DNA from: SCGC-AG-212-J23 sp035762345
Lineage (GTDB): Bacteria; Pseudomonadota; Gammaproteobacteria; Burkholderiales; SG8-39
Assembly (NCBI GenBank): GCA_035762345.1
Contig: DASTPE010000031.1
Coordinates: 1-6,114, forward strand
Reading direction: 5' to 3'
Length of the DNA: 6,114 nt
A program made the translations under genes and the position numbers. Below are positions 1 to 5,250 of the stretch, in pieces; the stretch's first letter is position 1, and every line of letters begins with the position of its first letter. The notes below the pieces were generated by a model that was given only the letters and a program-made list of their open reading frames with translations, ran no database searches and was not told the origin of the DNA.

Positions 1-309
1 CGTGCACACCACGTCGACCACCTCGCCGTCGCAGCTCCCGCGCTGGCTGATCGTCATTTTCGTCTGGCAGATCGCGCGGTTACCTTTCACGTCCACGCTC
101 GAGCCGCCGAGGAAGTGCAGGATGCTTACGCCCTTCTCGAACCCCGCCTTGCTCACCTCCATGAACTCGCGCGCCGGGCCCTGGAACCAGGTGGCGGTCA
201 TCCACCCGTCGTCGTGCCAGACGGTGGCGAACCGGTCCCAGTCGCCGGCGTCGCGCCACAACGCCCAGTTATGGACCACTTCGACGATCGCGAGCCGGTC
301 CAGCGTCAA
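1..309 (-). CDS. SnoaL-like / NTF2-fold protein, partial (C-terminus beyond left edge)
   Basis: The reverse strand reads open for 103 codons from a TTG at 309-307 to the window edge. The protein begins M(TTG)TLDRLAIVEVVHNWALW and continues with a DAGDWDRFATVWHDDG stretch (about residues 20-35) and then TATWFQGPAREF. An N-terminal helix, a D-x-x-D-W-x-x-F block and then aromatic-rich strands is the usual start of SnoaL-like proteins of the nuclear transport factor 2 fold, small cone-shaped barrels used as isomerases, hydrolases, dehydratases or ligand binders. The family is normally about 130-170 residues, so perhaps a third is missing. No specific reaction can be assigned. The TTG start overlaps the TGA stop of the upstream binding-protein gene (shared TTGA, 309-306), which points to translational coupling in a two-gene operon. 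The start is inferred from this overlap; I see no ATG or GTG that would keep the N-terminal helix. Fold assignment is fairly secure, function unknown. Confidence 0.75.
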   Translation of the reverse strand, partial: MTLDRLAIVEVVHNWALWRDAGDWDRFATVWHDDGWMTATWFQGPAREFMEVSKAGFEKGVSILHFLGGSSVDVKGNRAICQTKMTISQRGSCDGEVVDVVCT

Positions 310-1262
310 TCGGCCTTCGCTCCGGAGACCTTCACCACCTTGGCCCACTTTACAATCTCGGCGCGCAGGAACTTGTCGAACTCGTCGATCGACATGCCCA
401 TCGGGAACACGCCCTGCTTGGCCCACGCCGCCTTTACCTCGGCGGAGTTGATGATCTTGTTCGCTTCGGCGTTGAGCTTCTCAAGGATCGGCCGCGGCGT
501 TCCCGCCGGCGCCATCAGCCCGAGCCAGATGCCCGACTCGTAGCCCGGGACTCCGGCTTCCGAGACCGTTGGCACATCCGGCGTGACCGGCGAGCGGGAC
601 TTGCCCGAGGTCGCAAGCGCCTTCACCTTCCCGGCGCGCGCGTTCGCGGACATGGTGGGCACTGCATCGAACATCATCTGCACTTGACCGCCGAGGATCG
701 CGGTGCGCGCCTGGTCGCTGCCCTTGTGGGGCACGTGGACGATGTCAACGCCCGCCATGGCCTTGAAGAGCTCGCCGGCCATGTGATACGGCGTTCCGTT
801 TCCGGAGGAGGCGTAGTTCATGCCGCCGGGCTTGGATTTCGCCAGCGCGATGAACTCCTTCAGATCGTTCGCCGGTACCGACGGATGGATCACCAGCAGC
901 AGGTCGGAGTAATTCACGCCGGTGATCGGAGCCAGATCGCGCATCAAATCGAACGGCTTTTTCGGGATGAGTGTCTCGTTCACCGTGTGCGTGTTGGACA
1001 TCATGAGCAGCGTGTAGCCGTCAGGTGCCGACTTCGCGACGAAATCGGTGCCGACGATCGAGCCGGCACCCGGACGGTCCTCGACCACGAAGGACTGCCC
1101 CATCACTTCCTGCAGCTTCGCGCCGAGAAACCGCGCGTAGATGTCGGCCGGGCCGCCGACGCCGTAGGGAACCACAATCTTCACTGGCTTCGCGGGGTAC
1201 GCTTGAGGCCACGCGGCGGGGCCGATGGAAATGAGCAGCAGAGCTAGTAGTGCGCGGGCCAT
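306..1262 (-). CDS. Bug/TctC-family tripartite tricarboxylate transporter substrate-binding protein
   Basis: This is a 318-residue periplasmic solute-binding protein, the normal length for the Bug (TctC) family, which captures small carboxylates or related organic solutes and either delivers them to a TctAB membrane pair or acts in sensing. Residues 1-21 form a Sec signal peptide (one Arg, a Leu-rich core, cleavage likely after the Ala of WPQA). The mature protein begins YPAKPVKIVVPYGVGGPADI, the family's first ligand-loop motif, with Asp40 in the conserved position. It is followed by VEDRPGAGS (61-68) and APDGYTLL (79-86). GYESGIWLGLMAPAGTP in the C-terminal half is also family-typical. The ATG at 1262-1260 is chosen because AAGGAGG sits 4 bases upstream and the signal peptide starts there; the frame stays open to 1406 but that part is not family-like. 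No tctA or tctB gene is visible, so it is an orphan within this window. The SnoaL-like gene overlaps its stop by 4 bases. Substrate unknown. Confidence 0.93.
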   Translation of the reverse strand: MARALLALLLISIGPAAWPQAYPAKPVKIVVPYGVGGPADIYARFLGAKLQEVMGQSFVVEDRPGAGSIVGTDFVAKSAPDGYTLLMMSNTHTVNETLIPKKPFDLMRDLAPITGVNYSDLLLVIHPSVPANDLKEFIALAKSKPGGMNYASSGNGTPYHMAGELFKAMAGVDIVHVPHKGSDQARTAILGGQVQMMFDAVPTMSANARAGKVKALATSGKSRSPVTPDVPTVSEAGVPGYESGIWLGLMAPAGTPRPILEKLNAEANKIINSAEVKAAWAKQGVFPMGMSIDEFDKFLRAEIVKWAKVVKVSGAKAD

Positions 1263-1273
1263 CTCTCCTCCTT
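1263..1273 (-). promoter_or_regulatory. Shine-Dalgarno of the Bug-family gene
   Basis: On the reverse strand AAGGAGGAGAG stands directly before the ATG at 1262. It includes the full AAGGAGG anti-16S match at a 4-base spacing (or GGAG at a closer one). It decides the start of this gene, because the frame is open for another 144 bases upstream. Confidence 0.8.
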
Positions 1274-1290
1274 GATTAGAATTTGTCCCC
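1263..1290. promoter_or_regulatory. Divergent 28-base intergenic gap with a possible -10 element
   Basis: Only 28 bases separate the divergent starts of the Bug-family gene (minus) and the epimerase remnant (plus), so at least one promoter must lie inside a coding region. The gap is AT-rich compared with its surroundings. On the plus strand TAGAAT (1277-1282) resembles a sigma-70 -10 box and ends 8 bases before the ATG at 1291; no Shine-Dalgarno precedes that ATG, which would fit a leaderless or near-leaderless transcript. I see no convincing -35 box 17 bases upstream. On the minus strand TATTCT (1299-1294, inside the epimerase remnant) could serve as a weak -10 for the Bug gene. Both are guesses from short motifs. 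Confidence 0.25.
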
Positions 1291-1559
1291 ATGAGAATAC
1301 TCGTCACCGGCGCAGCGGGCCATATCGGTTCCGCACTGGTAAAGGCGCTCGACGGGCACGAGGTCCTCGCCACCGACCAGTCGGCGCCGGCGCCGCTCAT
1401 CGGCAACCTGGCCTACCCGCAGTTCGCCCGGTCCCTGATAACGCGCGATGTGCAGGCCGTATTCCAGTGAACCTCGACGCGACGCGCGACCTCCTGGAGG
1501 CCTGCCGCCTCGCCGGGCACTGCCCGAAGTTCGTCTTTGCCTCCTCGATCGCGGTCTAT

Positions 1560-1567
1560 GGGGGGGG
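1560..1567 (+). repeat. G8 homopolymer at a frame break in the epimerase remnant
   Basis: Eight consecutive G follow TAT in the SSIAVYGG part of the epimerase. As written, the frame reads YGGGE and stops at 1572-1574. With seven G it reads YGGVSEVTDETPVAP and continues without a stop into the SYGAQK motif, so exactly one extra G breaks the frame here. Such runs slip both in cells and in sequencing. Confidence 0.85.
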
Positions 1568-1772
1568 TGAGTGAAGTCACTGATGAAACCCCCGTGGCGC
1601 CGCATCTTTCGTACGGCGCGCAGAAGCTCGTGTGCGAGATTCTGATCGACGACTACACGCGCCGCGGCCGCCGCCGATTATGTCTGTCCGGTCGCCCCCG
1701 CGACGCGGCTCGCCTGCGTCTCGCTCGGGAAAGTCGTGCAGTCGTTCCTGCACGCGGCGGGCGCGAGCAACC

Positions 1773-1777
1773 AGGAG
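1773..1777 (+). promoter_or_regulatory. Shine-Dalgarno of the IlvD/Edd gene, inside the epimerase remnant
   Basis: AGGAG lies 7 bases before the GTG at 1785 and is the best ribosome-binding site near the start of the dehydratase gene. It supports GTG 1785 over the in-frame ATG at 1632, which would add about 50 residues of Arg/Pro/Ser-rich sequence with no resemblance to the family. Confidence 0.75.
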
Positions 1778-1784
1778 ATCGTGC

Positions 1785-3467
1785 GTGAATACGAAGAAGC
1801 TGCCCTCGCGCATCACGGTTGAGGGCCTCGACCGGGCGCCGCACCGCGCGTTTCTGCGCGCGCTGGGCTTGACGGACATCGATCTGGAAAAGCCATTCGT
1901 CGGCGTCGCCTCCACGGACGGCCGCGTGACACCGTGCAACGCGCTGCTGGGGGGATTCGCGCGCGAGGCATGCGCCGCGGTGCGCGAGGCAGGCGGCGTG
2001 GCATTCGATTTTGCCTCCGCGTCGGTCGCCGATTCGATGTCGATGAACCACGGCGGCATGCGCTACTCGCTCGTGTCGCGGGAAATCATCGCCGATGGCG
2101 TGGAGGCGGTCGTGCGCGGCCATGCGTACGATGCGCTCGTCGCTTTCGCCGGCTGCGACAAGACCCTGCCCGGGATGATGATGGCGATGGTGCGGCTGAA
2201 CCTCCCGTCGGTGTTCATGTACGGCGGCGCCGCGCTTCCCGGCACCTGGCGCGGCCGGGACGTCACGGTGCTCGATGCTTACGAAGCCGTGGGTGCCGTC
2301 CTTGCCGGCGACATGCCAGAAAAGGAGCTGAACGAGCTCGAGCAGGTCTGCCTGCCGACGCTCGGTTCCTGCCCCGGACAGTTCACCGCCAACACCATGG
2401 CCATGGTGTCCGAGACCCTCGGTCTTGCGCCCGCCGGCTCGGCGACCTTGCCCGCGGTCGATTCTTATCGCAGGCAGTTTTCCCGGAGAGCGGGCGAGAC
2501 TGTCATGCGCATCCTCAGGGACGGCGGCCCGCTGCCGCGTGCGCTGGTCACAAAGAAGAGTCTCGAAAACGCCTGCGCCGCGGTGGCGGCCACCGGCGGC
2601 TCGACCAACGCCGCGCTGCACCTTCCCGCGATCGCACACGAAGCCGGCATCCGCTTCTCGCTCGACGATTTCGCGCGTGTCGCAAAGCGCACGCCGCTCA
2701 TCGCCGACATGAAGCCGGGCGGCCGTTTCCTCGCGAAGGATCTGCATGCCGTCGGCGGCGTCTATGCCGTCCTGAAGGAGCTCTTGAAACGAGGTGCAAT
2801 ACACGGCGGCTGCCTCGCGCTGTCGGGGAAATCTCTCGAAAAGGAACTCGAAAACCACCCGGGTGCCGACGGCAATGTTGTCCGCCACGAACCGATCATC
2901 AACACCGGCGGCCTCGTGGTGCTTAAGGGCAACCTCGCACCCGACGGTGCCTTGATCAAAGTGGCGGGGCTCAAATCGTTCGTCTTTGAGGGACCGGCGC
3001 GCGTTTTCGACTCCGAGGAGGCCTGCGCCGAAGTCGTCAAGCAAAGGAAGTACAAGCAAGGCGAAGTGCTCGTCATCCGCTACGAGGGGCCCCGGGGCGG
3101 CCCGGGAATGCGCGAGATGCTCGGCGTGACGGCGCTGATATACGGCCAGGGCATGGGCGAGAAGGTCGCGCTTCTTACCGACGGACGCTTCTCGGGCGCG
3201 ACCCGCGGGATGATGATCGGCTACGTGTCGCCCGAGGCAGCGGCCGGCGGGCCGCTTGCCCTCCTGCGCGACGGCGACCGTATCCGGATCGATGCCTCCG
3301 CGGGCGCACTCGATGCAAAAGTCTCCAGGAGCGAGTTCCTGAAAAGAAAGATCAAGGCGCCGAAGCGAGAGCTTTCAGGCGTGCTCGAGAAATATGCCGC
3401 GCTGGTCGGGCCGGCGAATCTCGGCGCGGTTACGCATAGCGGCGCGCGTAGGCGAGGGTCGCCCTGA
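1785..3467 (+). CDS. ilvD: IlvD/Edd-family dehydratase, probable dihydroxy-acid dehydratase
   Basis: A 560-residue protein, the usual IlvD length. The family removes water from 2,3-dihydroxy acids: 2,3-dihydroxy-isovalerate in branched-chain amino acid synthesis, or sugar acids such as gluconate, xylonate and arabinonate. The three cysteines that hold the [2Fe-2S] cluster are in place: VTPCN (Cys51), AGCDKTLPG (Cys124, with the Asp-Lys pair, the Lys being carbamylated in the family to bind Mg) and LGSCPGQFTANTM (Cys196). DGRFSGATRG near residues 467-475 carries the Ser thought to act as catalytic base, and the end YAALVGPANLGAVTHSG is family-typical. Residues 81-92 read VADSMSMNHGGM rather than the common VSDGI-MG-x-GM, a small departure. 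No signal peptide; cytoplasmic. The GTG start has a good ribosome-binding site, and the gene overlaps the end of the epimerase remnant by 38 bases, suggesting they were one operon. The family is certain; the exact substrate is not, since the DenD-like and transporter neighbours also fit a sugar-acid dehydratase. Confidence 0.92.
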   Translation: MNTKKLPSRITVEGLDRAPHRAFLRALGLTDIDLEKPFVGVASTDGRVTPCNALLGGFAREACAAVREAGGVAFDFASASVADSMSMNHGGMRYSLVSREIIADGVEAVVRGHAYDALVAFAGCDKTLPGMMMAMVRLNLPSVFMYGGAALPGTWRGRDVTVLDAYEAVGAVLAGDMPEKELNELEQVCLPTLGSCPGQFTANTMAMVSETLGLAPAGSATLPAVDSYRRQFSRRAGETVMRILRDGGPLPRALVTKKSLENACAAVAATGGSTNAALHLPAIAHEAGIRFSLDDFARVAKRTPLIADMKPGGRFLAKDLHAVGGVYAVLKELLKRGAIHGGCLALSGKSLEKELENHPGADGNVVRHEPIINTGGLVVLKGNLAPDGALIKVAGLKSFVFEGPARVFDSEEACAEVVKQRKYKQGEVLVIRYEGPRGGPGMREMLGVTALIYGQGMGEKVALLTDGRFSGATRGMMIGYVSPEAAAGGPLALLRDGDRIRIDASAGALDAKVSRSEFLKRKIKAPKRELSGVLEKYAALVGPANLGAVTHSGARRRGSP

Positions 3468-3487
3468 CGATGGATGGCTGCGGTGCT
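3468..3487. other. 20-base convergent gap between the dehydratase and dctM
   Basis: The plus-strand dehydratase gene and the minus-strand TRAP operon end towards each other with 20 bases between their stop codons. I see no GC-rich stem followed by a T run in either direction, so any terminator must lie inside coding sequence or be factor-dependent. Confidence 0.6.
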
Positions 3488-4786
3488 TTACTTCATGAAG
3501 CTCGGCAGCCACAGCGAAATGATCGGGAAGGCGATGAGCAGCGCGAAGCGCACGCAGTCGGCAAGCATGAAGGGCATCACGCCGCGGAACACGGTGCCGG
3601 TGGACACGGCGGGAAGCAGCGTCTTCAAAACGAACAGGTTCATGCCCACCGGCGGGCTGATGAGGCCGATCTCGACCACGACCACGATGAGGATGCCGAA
3701 CCACACGGGGTCGTACCCGAGGTGCACGATCACCGGGAAGAACACCGGCAGCGTGAGCAGCACCATCGAGAGCTCTTCCATCGCCGTGCCGAGCAGCACG
3801 TAGATCACGCAGATCGCCGCAACCACGGCGATCGGCCTGAGCTCGAATTGGGTTACGAACGCCTTGAGGTCCGCGGGCATGGTGGTGATGTTGATGAAGT
3901 CAGCGAACATCAGCGCCCCGATCAGGATCATGAAGAGCATCGCCGTCGTGCGTGCGCTCTCGACGAGCGCCGCGTACAGCGCCTTCCAGTCGAGCGCGCG
4001 CCGCCAGAGCGCGAACACCATCGCGCCGAACGCGCCCATGCCCGCGCCCTCGGTCGCGGTGAAGAGCCCGCCGTAGATGCCGCCGATGACGAAAAGGAAA
4101 AGGAACGCGACCGTCCAGATCGGCCGGACAGCCTGCCAGCGCTCGTGCCAGCTCGAACGCTCGCCCGGCGGCCCGGCGTTCGGATCGCGCCAGGTGACGT
4201 AGCGCACCGCGAGGCAGAGCAGCGCGGCGCCCAGGATTCCGGGCAGGATGCCGGCAGCGAACAGCATGCCGATGTTGGTCTCGGTGAACACGCCGTAGAT
4301 CACCATGATGGTCGAGGGCGGGATCATGATGCCGAGGGTGCCGCCGGAAGCGATGGCGCCAGTGGCGAGGCGGTCGGAGTAGCCGAAGCGCTTCATCGAC
4401 GGGTAAGCGACCTTCGCCATGGTCGCCGCGGTCGCGATGGAGGAGCCGCAAATGGCTCCGAACCCGGCGCACGCCACGATGGTCGCCATGGCGAGGCCGC
4501 CGCGCAGGTGGCCGATGAACACGTAGGCGGCACGGAAAAGCTCCTGCGACATGCCGGCGCGCGTGACGAAATTGCCCATCAGGATGAAAAGCGGCACCAC
4601 CGAGAGCGTGTAGTTGCGCCCGGTCTCGTAGATCTTGGTCTGGGCGATGGCGAAGGCCACGGTCCAGTTCCAGTCACGCACGTAGGCGTAGCCGACGATG
4701 CCGACGATTCCCATGGCGAGCGCGATCGGGATGCGCAGGAACGCGAGCGCGAGCATCGCCGCGAGGCCAATCAGTCCCTCGACCAT
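3488..4786 (-). CDS. dctM: TRAP transporter large permease subunit DctM
   Basis: A 432-residue, very hydrophobic inner-membrane protein of the DctM family, the ion-coupled transport subunit of TRAP importers, which move organic acids on a sodium gradient. Family landmarks appear in order: LRIPIALAMGIVG near the N-terminus, VVPLFILMGNF (63-73), GFGAICGSSIATAATM (108-123), SGGTLGIMIPPSTIMVIYG (147-165) and, as the second-half counterpart, EIGLISPPVGMNLFVLK with PPVGMN at about 378-383. The paired PPS and PPV loops mark the two inverted-repeat halves. A charged loop around WRDPNAGPPGERSSWHERW (about 200-218) separates the halves. Length is normal and no break is seen. The ATG at 4786-4784 has AAGG 7 bases upstream and overlaps the end of dctQ by 16 bases, so translation is probably coupled. 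Substrate is not predictable from this subunit. Confidence 0.95.
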   Translation of the reverse strand: MVEGLIGLAAMLALAFLRIPIALAMGIVGIVGYAYVRDWNWTVAFAIAQTKIYETGRNYTLSVVPLFILMGNFVTRAGMSQELFRAAYVFIGHLRGGLAMATIVACAGFGAICGSSIATAATMAKVAYPSMKRFGYSDRLATGAIASGGTLGIMIPPSTIMVIYGVFTETNIGMLFAAGILPGILGAALLCLAVRYVTWRDPNAGPPGERSSWHERWQAVRPIWTVAFLFLFVIGGIYGGLFTATEGAGMGAFGAMVFALWRRALDWKALYAALVESARTTAMLFMILIGALMFADFINITTMPADLKAFVTQFELRPIAVVAAICVIYVLLGTAMEELSMVLLTLPVFFPVIVHLGYDPVWFGILIVVVVEIGLISPPVGMNLFVLKTLLPAVSTGTVFRGVMPFMLADCVRFALLIAFPIISLWLPSFMK

Positions 4787-5178
4787 TGCAACGCCTTGTA
4801 GACGTGAAGGAAGCCGGTAAGGGCGATCATCACCGCCATGAAATAGACGAACGGGCCATATGCGATGCGCAGCACGTCGGTGGCGTCGCGGTACGACGAA
4901 ACCCGCTCGGCGCGCAGCCACACGAGCCAGGTGAGAAGGAAGAACACCCCCGCGACGAGAAGATGCACCACGCGCTTCACGATCGCGGTAAGGCGGGGAC
5001 CCGCGATGCGGTCGATGAAGTCCATGGTCACATGCTCGTCGGCGTGCGAGACGAGCGGCAGCCCGGCAAAGATGAGAACGAGCAGCAGGAGCTCGGTGAC
5101 TTCGAAGCCGCCGCGCAGCGGCCGGTTGAACACATAGCGTGCCACCACGTCGACGAACGTGAGGCACATCATCGCCAT
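4771..5178 (-). CDS. dctQ: TRAP transporter small permease subunit DctQ (start uncertain)
   Basis: The small membrane subunit of the TRAP importer, which pairs with DctM and gives the docking surface for DctP. From the ATG at 5178 it has 135 residues. TFVDVVARYVFNRPLRGGFE is the DctQ hallmark (D-V-x-x-R-Y-x-F-N-x-P), followed by membrane segments at about 27-43 (TELLLLVLIFAGLPLVS), 65-85 and 105-130. The first membrane segment is cut short if translation begins here. In the same frame, the 24 codons between 5250 and 5179 read like its missing half (WERRADAFLGVAASALL), giving about 159 residues, nearer the family norm. Those 24 codons contain no ATG, GTG or TTG, and ATG 5178 has no visible ribosome-binding site. 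The true start is therefore unresolved: a rare codon such as ACG (5247-5245), an error in the sequence, or a shortened protein. The stop overlaps the dctM start by 16 bases. Confidence 0.88.
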   Translation of the reverse strand: MAMMCLTFVDVVARYVFNRPLRGGFEVTELLLLVLIFAGLPLVSHADEHVTMDFIDRIAGPRLTAIVKRVVHLLVAGVFFLLTWLVWLRAERVSSYRDATDVLRIAYGPFVYFMAVMIALTGFLHVYKALQWSRD

Positions 5179-5250
5179 GAGAAGGGCGGAGGCGGCGACG
5201 CCGAGGAACGCGTCGGCCCGCCTCTCCCAGGTGTGCTCTTGCTTCGTAGC
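5179..5250 (-). other. Coding-like gap between dctP stop and dctQ ATG
   Basis: These 72 bases are open in the dctQ frame and encode a plausible continuation of its N-terminus, from ATKQEHTWERRADAF through LGVAASALL, directly after the dctP TAA. No ATG, GTG or TTG occurs in this frame. GAAGAAG at the end of dctP could act as a weak ribosome-binding site about 5 bases before an ACG at 5247-5245. I see no hairpin or promoter-like element that would explain it as a regulatory spacer. Confidence 0.55.

Larger units (their letters stand above)
1291..1822 (+). pseudogene. Decayed NAD-dependent epimerase/dehydratase (DenD-like), three frame changes
   Basis: Four fragments of one short-chain-type epimerase follow each other in order but in different frames. 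Fragment 1 (1291-1470) has the Rossmann start MRILVTGAAGHIGSALVKAL, with the G-x-x-G-x-x-G NAD site, and ends at TGA after DVQAVFQ. Fragment 2 (1467-1574) has VNLDATRDLLEACR and KFVFASSIAVYGG, the strand carrying the catalytic Ser region. Fragment 3 (about 1568-1668) has the SYGAQK motif with the catalytic Tyr and Lys and then CEILIDDYTRRG. Fragment 4 (about 1670-1822) has DYVCPVAPATRLACVSLGKV, ending EYEEAALAHHG. NLDATR, ASSIAV(Y/F)G, SYGAQK and (V)CPV recall D-erythronate dehydrogenase (DenD) relatives. From memory those are about 320-330 residues, whereas this whole stretch could encode only 177, so roughly half is missing: about 20 residues at the first junction, about 40 after YTRRG and perhaps 70-80 before the C-terminus. 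The second shift is a single extra G in a G8 run. Fragment 4 belonging to the same gene is an inference. Real decay and assembly error are both possible. Confidence 0.72.

Noticed and set aside
1263..1406. N-terminal extension of the Bug-family protein to the ATG at 1406
   Set aside because: The extension would precede the signal peptide and overlaps the divergent gene; the ATG at 1262 has a strong ribosome-binding site and begins a normal signal peptide.
1632..1784. N-terminal extension of the dehydratase to the ATG at 1632
   Set aside because: The extra 51 residues are low-complexity Arg/Pro/Ser sequence read from the epimerase remnant in another frame; GTG 1785 gives family-normal length with AGGAG upstream.
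1291..1822. Programmed frameshifting to make a functional epimerase
   Set aside because: Three shifts and apparent loss of roughly half of the residues, including much of the substrate-binding part, cannot be repaired by frameshifting alone.
1934..2926. A 330-codon open frame on the plus strand, shifted relative to the dehydratase
   Set aside because: Arg- and Ala-rich shadow of the dehydratase gene caused by high GC; no family resemblance.
1653..3059. A 468-codon open frame on the minus strand opposite the dehydratase gene
   Set aside because: It is antisense to an intact IlvD/Edd protein with all family motifs; the antisense translation is His/Arg/Gly-rich and featureless, and starts inside the epimerase remnant without a ribosome-binding site.
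3470..4801. A 443-codon open frame on the plus strand opposite dctM
   Set aside because: It is antisense to a clear DctM protein; its translation is rich in His, Arg, Glu, Asp and Gly without any domain pattern, as expected from the complement of a GC-biased membrane-protein gene.
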